From contig JAJCKG010000009.1 in NCBI GenBank assembly GCA_020558355.1, positions 74,604 through 138,603 on the forward strand: a stretch of DNA of 64,000 nt. Direction: 5' to 3'. The position numbers and the translations under genes are program-made. Origin of the DNA: a bacterium 210820-DFI.6.37 (GTDB lineage: Bacteria > Bacillota > Clostridia > Peptostreptococcales > Anaerovoracaceae). Each line of letters opens with the position of its first letter. Position 1 is the first letter of the stretch. Shown here piece after piece: positions 18,637 through 25,205 of this stretch. The notes under the pieces are model-generated. The model was given only the letters and a program-made list of their open reading frames with translations. It ran no database searches and had not been told where the DNA came from.

Positions 18637-19896
18637 ATGAAACAGACCGTTTACCAGAAAATAAAACAATGCTTTGTTTTTATAAAGAGTTTTTTTAAAT
18701 GGATCCTGATTGCCGGTACGGTGGGGATCATCAGCGGCGGAGTGGGGACCTTGTTTCGCGTTGCTGTAGAATACGCGAATGTTCTGTGGCATCAGAACCG
18801 GTGGCTGACCTGTCTGCTGCCTTTGGGCGGACTGATGATCATAGGCCTTTACAAAGCGTGCGGTATGACGGCGGCTATCGGAACGGATCGAATCATTGAT
18901 TCTGTGCGGACTGAAGAAAAAGTGCCGGTACGGCTTGGGCCGCTGATTTTTATCAGTACAGCGGTCACTCATCTTCTGGGAGGCTCCGCGGGGCGGGAAG
19001 GCGCCGCGCTGCAGATCGGGGGCAGCATCGGGACCCATGTAGGAAGGCTGTTTCATCTGGATGAAAAGGACATGTCTCTGGTGGTGCTGAGCGGCATGAG
19101 CGGCGTGTTTGCGGCCTTATTCGGAACTCCGCTGACATCCGTCTTCTTCGCGCTGGAAGTGATCAGCGTAGGCGTTATTTATTATTCGGGCCTTGTTCCC
19201 TGCCTGGTTTCCGCTCTGGTTGCGTACCGGATTTCCAGTTTTTTCGGGTTTGATTTGGAAATTGAAATGGTTTTGGATATTCCCGGATTTGAGATAGGGA
19301 CTGTGCTGCGGATTGCGGCTTTAGGCGTATGCTGCGCGCTTTTGAGCATAGTCTACATCTTTTCTATGGATCGGATTGACGATTTTTTTGAAATTCTATT
19401 TAAGAATCCATATATTCGGATCTTTGTGGGAGGGCTGATCCTGGTGGGACTTTCCTTTCTCTTCCCTTCCGGAAACTATAACGGATCCGGTATGAGTATT
19501 ATTTTCCAGGCCCTTGAAGGTGACACAGACTGGTGGACTTTTCTGGTAAAGATCCTTTTTACCGCGGTTACACTGGGATGCGGATTTAAAGGCGGAGAAA
19601 TCGTACCTACTTTTTTTATCGGAGCGGCGATGGGATGCTGGGCCGGAGGTCTTTTGGGGCTGGATCCGGGATTTGCCGCGGCAGTAGGTTTGATTGCTAC
19701 GTTCTGCGGCGTTGTCAACAGTCCCGTCGCGTCCATCATTCTTGGAGTAGAGCTGTTTGGAGCTGAGGGGCTTTTATTTTTTGGTATCGCGTGCAGCATC
19801 AGTTATATGCTTTCCGGATATTATGGGCTGTATGGAAGTCAGAAAATCATGTATAGTAAAACGAAAGCGGAATATATCAATATCAACGCAAAGTAA
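18637..19896 (+). CDS. ClC-family anion channel or proton antiporter
   Basis: Membrane protein of about 419 residues with the ClC core. GGSAGREGAALQIGGSIG holds the gating glutamate, and GFKGGEIVPTFFIGA corresponds to the conserved helix-N motif. About ten hydrophobic helices are visible and there is no CBS domain. The GxGIP chloride-selectivity motif is not seen in the expected place (KACGMTAAIGTDRIID). The GGE-x-x-P-x-FFIGA form recalls the fluoride/proton (CLC-F) branch, so fluoride export is possible but unproven. ATG 18637 lies two bases after the pfkA stop; ATG 18607 is in frame inside pfkA. Neither has a strong ribosome site. Confidence 0.85.
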   Translation: MKQTVYQKIKQCFVFIKSFFKWILIAGTVGIISGGVGTLFRVAVEYANVLWHQNRWLTCLLPLGGLMIIGLYKACGMTAAIGTDRIIDSVRTEEKVPVRLGPLIFISTAVTHLLGGSAGREGAALQIGGSIGTHVGRLFHLDEKDMSLVVLSGMSGVFAALFGTPLTSVFFALEVISVGVIYYSGLVPCLVSALVAYRISSFFGFDLEIEMVLDIPGFEIGTVLRIAALGVCCALLSIVYIFSMDRIDDFFEILFKNPYIRIFVGGLILVGLSFLFPSGNYNGSGMSIIFQALEGDTDWWTFLVKILFTAVTLGCGFKGGEIVPTFFIGAAMGCWAGGLLGLDPGFAAAVGLIATFCGVVNSPVASIILGVELFGAEGLLFFGIACSISYMLSGYYGLYGSQKIMYSKTKAEYININAK

Positions 19897-19914
19897 AGAA
19901 GGAGGAAGTGAACG

Positions 19915-21147
19915 ATGAAGCTAGCTTTTGTAAATGGGGTTTTAATTGATGGTAACGGGGGAGAACCTGTCAAAGACTCACTGGTTCTGATTGAGGATAA
20001 AAAGATCGTGTATGCCGGCCCGAAAACGGACTTTAGCGGTTATGAAGCGCGGGATATTTCCGGAAAGACAATTATGCCGGGGCTGATCGATACGCATCTT
20101 CATTACAGCGGAAATCTCAGTGACAATGATACGGAATGGGTCCTGGAGCCTATGTTCCAAAAAGCGGTCGTTGCTGTGGCGCAGGCCAGGGAAGCTTTGG
20201 AAAATGGTCTGACCTCCGTAGGGGAAATTTCTAAATTCGGTCCTTACATAAGAGATATGATTGAGAAGGGCGTGATCCCGGGACCAAGGACGGTTACTTC
20301 CGGCGTGGGCTTCTGCAGGACGGCGGGCCATGGAGATTCCCACAGACTGCCGCTGGAATACAATGAGGCGTCCCATCCGTGGGCGGAACGGGTAGACGGC
20401 CCATGGGAGCTGAGAAAGGCCATTCGCCGCAGGATACGCGAAAATCCCGATGCTATTAAGATCTGGTCCACAGGCGGCGGGATCTGGCGTCACGACGCAA
20501 AAGCGGATTCTCACTATACGATGGAGGAAATTCAGGCGGTAGTGGATGAAAGCAACATGATCGGCTTGCCTGTATGGTCCCACGCGGAGGGGTATGAAGG
20601 AGCCCTTAATTCCTGCAAAGCAGGGGTTTCCGCCATTATTCACGGACAGGAGCTTAATGAAGAGTGTCTGCAAATCATGAAGGAAAAGGATATTACCTTC
20701 TGTCCGACCTTCCAGTTTTTCTTTGAGTGGTTTTCTGTATACGAACCGCCGTACCGGCCGATTCACGATCAGTATCCGGGAGAAACTACGGCGGAAAAAG
20801 AACTGAATCGGATTACGGATAATCTGCTCAATGCCAATAAGAAGGGGATCCGCATCACGGTTGGCTCGGATTCATTTTGCAGCACACTTACTCCTTATGG
20901 AAAGTACGCTATTACAGAGATGTACGCACTTAATAAAGCGGGTCTTACCAATATGGAGGTCCTGGTGGCGGCCACTAAGAATGGTGCGGAGATGCTGAAG
21001 ATCGACGACATTACAGGCACCTTGGAAGCGGGAAAGTTTGCTGATCTTCTGGTACTAAACGGAGATCCGCTGACGGATATCAAAGCGGTTTCTACAGAAA
21101 ATATGGATGTGATTATGAAGGAAGGCGAATTTGTAAAAGGCGCGTAA
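19915..21147 (+). CDS. Amidohydrolase-family metal-dependent hydrolase
   Basis: The 410-residue protein has the composite beta-sandwich/TIM-barrel architecture. An N-terminal strand region ends in MPGLIDTHLHYSG (metal ligands), then SHAEGYEGA and IHGQEL histidines, TVGSDSF for the catalytic Asp, and a C-terminal GTLEAGKFADLLVLNGDP. This pattern fits the imidazolonepropionase/Xaa-Pro dipeptidase-like amidohydrolases. The substrate cannot be told from sequence. AAGGAGGAAG precedes the ATG, and the gene is closed by a strong terminator. It may be co-transcribed with the ClC gene. Confidence 0.85.
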   Translation: MKLAFVNGVLIDGNGGEPVKDSLVLIEDKKIVYAGPKTDFSGYEARDISGKTIMPGLIDTHLHYSGNLSDNDTEWVLEPMFQKAVVAVAQAREALENGLTSVGEISKFGPYIRDMIEKGVIPGPRTVTSGVGFCRTAGHGDSHRLPLEYNEASHPWAERVDGPWELRKAIRRRIRENPDAIKIWSTGGGIWRHDAKADSHYTMEEIQAVVDESNMIGLPVWSHAEGYEGALNSCKAGVSAIIHGQELNEECLQIMKEKDITFCPTFQFFFEWFSVYEPPYRPIHDQYPGETTAEKELNRITDNLLNANKKGIRITVGSDSFCSTLTPYGKYAITEMYALNKAGLTNMEVLVAATKNGAEMLKIDDITGTLEAGKFADLLVLNGDPLTDIKAVSTENMDVIMKEGEFVKGA

Positions 21148-21160
21148 GAAAGTGAGCAAG

Positions 21161-21199
21161 CGAGCGGGAAGCGGCGAAAGCCGCGCCTGCTCGTTTTTT
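21161..21199 (+). terminator. Strong intrinsic terminator
   Basis: CGAGC...GCGGC-GAAA-GCCGC...GCTCG forms a stem with an internal mismatch region and a GAAA tetraloop, followed by TTTTTT (21194-21199). Confidence 0.92.
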
Positions 21200-21317
21200 A
21201 GTGCCAGTTTTTGTGGTGGAAAGGCATGGGAGCAATTGACCTTTCGGCAGTTTGTTGAAATCTAAAATCCTGTTTTTGTAAATAATAGAATAAAATGGTT
21301 GAAAAAGAGGGTAGGTT

Positions 21318-21336
21318 ATTGTAAAATATATACAAT
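21318..21336. promoter_or_regulatory. Inverted repeat upstream of the 21390 gene
   Basis: ATTGTA and TACAAT flank a seven-base AT centre, a perfect 6-7-6 palindrome 54 bases before the ATG. The rest of 21200-21389 is AT-rich without another recognisable feature. The right half could also act as a -10 region. Confidence 0.4.
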
Positions 21337-21389
21337 TCATCGATGAGATCCAGTTACGCTAATTTTAACAATGAGAAGAAAGGAAGCCT

Positions 21390-21788
21390 ATGAAGAATTA
21401 TTATCAACGAAAACGCAATGGATATTTTTTGCCCCATGAGATTTATAAAAAGACCTGGAATACCATAGAGTGTTACGCATTTTACAAGAGAGTGCTGATC
21501 GATCAGGAATGGAGCAGTGATGTGTTTCTGGAGCCTGAGTGGACAGCTGTTAATAAAGCGACAGCGGACTATTACATACGGAACATTGACGCGGCCTTAA
21601 AGGAATATATCCCGGAAGAACTCCGTCAGGGAATTTTTGAGCATGTGGTCTATGGAAAAACATATCAGGAAATCAGTAAAGAGGTCCATTTATCTCCTTC
21701 CAGTTTAAAGCAATGGACACAAATCTTTGTCTATGGAGTAGCGGAACATTTGGGCGACGATTTTTATGTAAAAAAGAGGACCAGTTAA
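21390..21788 (+). CDS. Hypothetical protein with sigma-region-4-like helix-turn-helix
   Basis: The 132-residue protein is not recognised by name. Residues about 85-125 (YGKTYQEISKEVHLSPSSLKQWTQIFVYGVAEHLG) look like a helix-turn-helix of the sigma-70 region 4 or phage ArpU/RinA kind. The N-terminal half is rich in Tyr, Trp and Lys, with YKKTWNTIECYAFYKR. The AGAAAGGAAGCC ribosome site precedes the ATG. It stands alone before the surface-protein island, so it could be that island's regulator; this is inference from position. Confidence 0.6.
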   Translation: MKNYYQRKRNGYFLPHEIYKKTWNTIECYAFYKRVLIDQEWSSDVFLEPEWTAVNKATADYYIRNIDAALKEYIPEELRQGIFEHVVYGKTYQEISKEVHLSPSSLKQWTQIFVYGVAEHLGDDFYVKKRTS

Positions 21789-21842
21789 ATTAATTTTTTG
21801 ATTCGGCAGGAAAGTATGTCCCCTGCGTAAAAAAATCTGTGG

Positions 21843-21848
21843 TATACT
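21843..21848 (+). promoter_or_regulatory. Extended -10 promoter of the surface island leader
   Basis: TATACT at 21843-21848 is preceded by TGG, giving an extended -10 like those of dnaE and the 33003 operon. No good -35 is visible, as is usual for extended -10 promoters. Transcription would start near 21855. Confidence 0.55.
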
Positions 21849-21860
21849 ATAAAATGTAAA

Positions 21861-21945
21861 AAAAGGAAAATAAAGCATAGTACGCGACCCTCGTTTCCGC
21901 ATAGTGTTTACATAGAAATTTTGCGTACATCTGAATTTCCTTTTA
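21861..21945 (+). ncRNA. Candidate structured leader RNA (unknown class)
   Basis: A leader between the promoter at 21843 and the terminator at 21952. Two nested helices are visible: AAAAGGAAAAT near 21861 with ATTTCCTTTT near 21935-21944, and GTACGC near 21880 with GCGTAC near 21922. They enclose about 40 bases containing TTTCC, which can alternatively pair with the first GGAAA. Mutually exclusive pairings followed by a terminator are typical of riboswitches or attenuators. No known ligand class was recognised. Confidence 0.4.
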
Positions 21946-21951
21946 GCAATC

Positions 21952-21984
21952 AGACTGTAGGGTAGGATATTCTGCAGTCTTTTT
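21952..21984 (+). terminator. Intrinsic terminator inside the leader (attenuator-like)
   Basis: AGACTGTAG (21952-21960) pairs with CTGCAGTCT (21972-21980), with one G-T, and is followed by TTTTTG. It lies downstream of a promoter and upstream of the small ORFs and surface genes, so it would control entry into the island. Confidence 0.75.
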
Positions 21985-22019
21985 GTATATTTTTATAGTT
22001 TTAGAAAGGAGGGACGGCT

Positions 22020-22082
22020 GTGTGTCCATATAAGGCCAGAGAACAGCCCATCAAAAGAAAGAATCGTTTTGCGCGGAAATGA
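22020..22082 (+). CDS. 20-residue basic mini-ORF with a strong ribosome site
   Basis: GTG at 22020 follows a near-perfect AAAGGAGGG site by six bases and reads 20 codons to TGA at 22080-22082. The peptide has one Cys and about nine Lys/Arg. It may be a leader peptide or a short functional peptide. Only the ribosome site supports it. Confidence 0.35.
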   Translation: MCPYKAREQPIKRKNRFARK

Positions 22083-22115
22083 AGTCGTATATTGATTGGG
22101 ATGGAGAAATGAATT

Positions 22116-22259
22116 ATGAGAACTTTTAAAATCGAAGAAGCAAAGAGAGAATGGCGGCAAACCCGGCAGAAAGAAGACGAGGTTTATCTGCCGAAAGCGG
22201 TTTATCAGGAAAAAGATGGAGAAACGGAGTATGCCGCCTGTGAAATACAGTGGCAGTAA
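22116..22259 (+). CDS. Small charged protein of 47 residues
   Basis: ATG 22116 follows GGATGGAGAAAT and reads 47 codons to TAA at 22257-22259, just before the TasA-like gene. It starts MRTFKIEEAKREW, is rich in Glu, Lys, Gln and Arg, and has no hydrophobic segment, so it is probably cytoplasmic. No family was recognised. Its tight placement in the island argues that it is real. Confidence 0.55.
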   Translation: MRTFKIEEAKREWRQTRQKEDEVYLPKAVYQEKDGETEYAACEIQWQ

Positions 22260-22274
22260 GGAAAGGAACGTATT

Positions 22275-22943
22275 ATGGGAAAGAGAGTAATAAATAAAAG
22301 AAATATAATGATTATAATGTTGATCTGCGTGGTTATGGCGATTGGAGGAATCAGCGCGTATTTTACCGCTGCCGATGACGTTACGAACACCTGGACTGTG
22401 GGAAAAATAGAAATCGACCTGCAGGAACCGGAGTATGATAAAGTTCCGGAAGAACGGGAAGATATCACTCCGAACAAAGAAATGACGAAAGACCCGCGAA
22501 TTGAAAACACCGGCGTCAATGACGCCTATGTATTCGCCCGGGTCACTGTGCCAAAGGCAAAGGTGAAAATCGCGAACCAGGATGGAACCGCGCAGCCGGC
22601 AGAGATAAGGGAACTGTTTTCTTATACACTGAACGATGGATGGTATCAGGTCAGCAAGACCGAAGGGACCACAGACAATACTTATGTTTACGCTTACGCG
22701 TCCAGCACCGCATGTACCCGGTTGACCGCGGCGGCAAAAACACCATCCCTGTTTAAAGCGGACAAGATCACCTTTATCAACATCGTAGAAGGGCAGGGGC
22801 TGGAGGAAGAAACCCTGGAAATGCCAGTGGAAGCCTTCGGAATCCAGACCGCTGATTTAAACGACAAAACCGATGGCGTGGATAAAACGAGCCCATCCGC
22901 CGTATGGAACATTTTGATCAATCAGGTGGACAGCAACCATTAA
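22275..22943 (+). CDS. TasA/camelysin-like secreted protein (SipW-dependent type)
   Basis: The 222-residue protein opens with a signal peptide of the SipW-dependent kind, a hydrophobic run ending GGISAYFTA, followed by a beta-rich domain with TNTWTVGKIEIDL and an ENTGVNDAYVFARVTV segment. The C-terminal SAVWNILINQ matches clostridial TasA-like proteins. Family members are exported by a SipW-type signal peptidase and form extracellular fibres. The matching peptidase is encoded at 24108. No membrane anchor is present. Confidence 0.8.
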   Translation: MGKRVINKRNIMIIMLICVVMAIGGISAYFTAADDVTNTWTVGKIEIDLQEPEYDKVPEEREDITPNKEMTKDPRIENTGVNDAYVFARVTVPKAKVKIANQDGTAQPAEIRELFSYTLNDGWYQVSKTEGTTDNTYVYAYASSTACTRLTAAAKTPSLFKADKITFINIVEGQGLEEETLEMPVEAFGIQTADLNDKTDGVDKTSPSAVWNILINQVDSNH

Positions 22944-22971
22944 GAAATCAACTGTAAGGGAGGAGCGGAAC

Positions 22972-24111
22972 ATGAAGAAGCGGAAAACCCGGCGGACTGT
23001 GGCGGCGATCGCCATAGTCCTGCTGTTGATCCTGACCGCGGCGGTTGTTTACGGGGCGATCCAGAAAGGGGAGGTCACCGTAAAAAACAATATGAGCACC
23101 GGCAGCGTGGATATCGACCTGACCGCGTATGAGCGGACAGACCATGGAGAACAGAAAGCGAGGAAAGGGGAAGCGGTTATGGCGAATCAGGAGATCAGCT
23201 ATATACCAAGGATTACCGCGCTGCGCGCGGATTGCTATGTCAGACTAAGTGTCAACCTTGTAATGGAAAAGGAACTGGATGACCCGATTACCGTAGATCA
23301 TATTGTATCCCTTGGGAAGAACTGGATCCAAAAAGGAAGCGTGTTTTACTATACGAAGCCTCTTAAAAACGGAGAAGAAACCGACGCTTTTCAAGGCGTC
23401 CATGTGCCGGAGGAGTGGACCAATCAGAACTCCAGTAATTTTCAAATCAATTTGGCCGCCGATAGTATTCAAGCGGAGAACTTCACGCCGGATTTTGACT
23501 CGGATCAGCCATGGGGTTCCGTTGTCATGGAGCAGGCGAAACGGAAGGATACCACATCCTATCGGGTGGCGAAGCGGGTGAAAGACGCGCATTCGCTTAC
23601 TTACAAAGGAAGCGGCGTGTTTGAGGTATCTTCCAGAGATTTCTTTTCCAATTTTGGGTACATGATGGCCGGGGACTCTTTGAAAGATTCCATTCAGCTT
23701 CATAACGATTCCCGCGAATATGTTCGATTAGACTTTAAAAGTATCGCTCCGCAAAATAATCTTTTATTGGAAAAGACGAGACTGAGCCTTACGGTTGGGG
23801 GAAAGGCCTTCTATTCCGGGGATCTGAAAGCGGAAAATCTTTCCGCCTACAAGGAGCTGACCCGGATCGCTCCGGGGGAAACGAAGAAACTGCGCTATGA
23901 GCTGATGGTTCCGGAATCTTTGAAAAACGCCTTTTCCGCGGAATATGACTCGGTGACCTGGTGTTTTAAAGCCACGGAAGTGGATCTGTACGGAAAGCCG
24001 GTTCAGACGGGTGACAACGCTACCGGGCCAGTCCCATTTGTTCTTCTTGGGATAGCCGCCTTTGGCATGGTATGGGCCGCGCTGGCGAAGAAAAGAAAGG
24101 AAGAGAAATGA
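22972..24111 (+). CDS. Secreted, C-terminally anchored beta-rich protein of the SipW island
   Basis: The 379-residue protein has an N-terminal signal segment (about residues 9-30) and TVKNNMSTGSVDIDL. A large beta-rich ectodomain follows, then near residue 346 PVQTGDNATG, a hydrophobic segment VPFVLLGIAAFGMVWAALA and a basic tail KKRKEEK. The tail layout resembles a divergent sortase signal (TGD type). No sortase is encoded in the window, so it may simply stay membrane-bound. TapA-like or minor fibre-subunit roles are possible. The stop overlaps sipW by ATGA. Confidence 0.65.
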   Translation: MKKRKTRRTVAAIAIVLLLILTAAVVYGAIQKGEVTVKNNMSTGSVDIDLTAYERTDHGEQKARKGEAVMANQEISYIPRITALRADCYVRLSVNLVMEKELDDPITVDHIVSLGKNWIQKGSVFYYTKPLKNGEETDAFQGVHVPEEWTNQNSSNFQINLAADSIQAENFTPDFDSDQPWGSVVMEQAKRKDTTSYRVAKRVKDAHSLTYKGSGVFEVSSRDFFSNFGYMMAGDSLKDSIQLHNDSREYVRLDFKSIAPQNNLLLEKTRLSLTVGGKAFYSGDLKAENLSAYKELTRIAPGETKKLRYELMVPESLKNAFSAEYDSVTWCFKATEVDLYGKPVQTGDNATGPVPFVLLGIAAFGMVWAALAKKRKEEK

Positions 24112-24635
24112 AACTACAAAAATGTGTTTCCAATGTGGTATGGGGTCTTATTCTTTTTATCATGGCTGTCACGGCTGTATTGCTTCTCTCCGGGATCAAA
24201 CCGGCGATTGTATTATCCGGCTCCATGGAGCCGGAGATTCCCACAGGGAGTTTATGCCTGATTAACACGGGTGCGGATATCGATGAAATCCAAGAGGGAG
24301 ACATCATTGCCTTTACCAGCGGGACTATGGCGGTGACACATCGGGTTCTCACCGTGACAGAGGAGGGCTTTCAGACAAAGGGGGACGCCAATGACACGCC
24401 GGATCTGGGGATCGTTCCGAAACAAAACGTGACAGGCAAGACGGTGTTTTGGATCCCTTACGCGGGATATTTGGCGGATAAAGCCGGGACGGTCCCTGGA
24501 AAGATTCTTATGGGTGTGATTTTGGCCATATCCATTTTAGCGGGGTTTTTGGAAAAAGAACCAAAACAAAAGAGGAAAAGCAGCTGCGGGCAACGATGCT
24601 TCGCAGGAAGAAAGAAGGAACGAAACAAACCATGA
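24108..24635 (+). CDS. sipW: SipW-type (ER-type) signal peptidase I
   Basis: The 175-residue membrane protease has its catalytic Ser39 in VLSGSMEPEIP and, instead of the bacterial lysine, His78 in AVTHRV. Together with the KGDAND acidic motif this defines the SipW/ER-type subgroup. One helix precedes the catalytic domain, a second (GKILMGVILAISILAGFL) follows, and the tail is basic. The ATG at 24108 overlaps the previous stop and has AAAGGAAG before it. In Bacillus, SipW processes TasA and TapA; here three candidate substrates flank it. Confidence 0.9.
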   Translation: MKLQKCVSNVVWGLILFIMAVTAVLLLSGIKPAIVLSGSMEPEIPTGSLCLINTGADIDEIQEGDIIAFTSGTMAVTHRVLTVTEEGFQTKGDANDTPDLGIVPKQNVTGKTVFWIPYAGYLADKAGTVPGKILMGVILAISILAGFLEKEPKQKRKSSCGQRCFAGRKKERNKP

Positions 24636-25153
24636 AAGGGATAAATAGAAAGAAAAAGCGAATCTTGCCGCTGGTGATCCTGGCCGCGATCCTGATCAAT
24701 GGGATTTCCTTTTCCGGGATCTACGCGTATCGGGTAGCAAAGGATAAAGAGATCAACAGCTTTACGGTAGGACACAGCAAACTGGAAATCGAGGAGGATT
24801 TTGTGCCGCCGGAGGAGCTAAAGCCGGGCGTCATAATTCCAAAGGATGTGAAGCTGCGGAATACGGGGAAAGGCCCCTGTGTGATTCGGGTATTTGTGGA
24901 TTTCTCCAATCGGGACATGGCAAGGTACGCGGAGATCGATTTTAACACAGAGGACTGGCAGGCCGGAGCGGACGGGTATTACTATTATCAACATCCAGTG
25001 GAAAATGGGGAGGCGACAGCTTCTCTTTTTACGAGTATCAAGATCGCGGAGGATGCGCCGGAGGCCTTGCTGACGGATTTTGACGTGCCGGTTTACGCGG
25101 AAAGCAAAAACGCGGAGCTGACAGATTCATACAGGGATGTTTGGGAAATATAA
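24632..25153 (+). CDS. Second TasA-like secreted protein
   Basis: The protein of about 173 residues has a basic N-terminus, a signal segment (ILPLVILAAILINGISFSGIYAYRVAKDKE) and a short beta domain with INSFTVGHSKLEIEEDF, KLRNTGKGPCVIRVFVDF and a C-terminal VYAESK stretch. NTG and KLEI are family hallmarks of SipW-dependent proteins. The ATG at 24632 overlaps the sipW stop (ATGA), so translation is coupled. An in-frame ATG at 24596 lies inside sipW and lacks a ribosome site. Confidence 0.75.
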   Translation: MKGINRKKKRILPLVILAAILINGISFSGIYAYRVAKDKEINSFTVGHSKLEIEEDFVPPEELKPGVIIPKDVKLRNTGKGPCVIRVFVDFSNRDMARYAEIDFNTEDWQAGADGYYYYQHPVENGEATASLFTSIKIAEDAPEALLTDFDVPVYAESKNAELTDSYRDVWEI

Positions 25154-25182
25154 AGAGGCACTGGGTTCGGTGTCTCTTTTCT
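25152..25182 (+). terminator. Intra-operon hairpin, possible partial terminator
   Basis: AAAGAGGCAC (25152-25161) pairs with GTGTCTCTTT (25170-25179), with one G-T, and is followed by TCTT. It separates the SipW/TasA part from the giant adhesin gene and may lower its expression. Confidence 0.5.
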
Positions 25183-25205
25183 TGCAAAAAGAGAGGAGAG
25201 AAAAC

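Noticed and set aside
21855..21945. c-di-GMP or other known riboswitch before the adhesin island
   Set aside because: Clostridial adhesins are often c-di-GMP controlled, but the conserved loops of the type I and II aptamers were not found, so no class was assigned.
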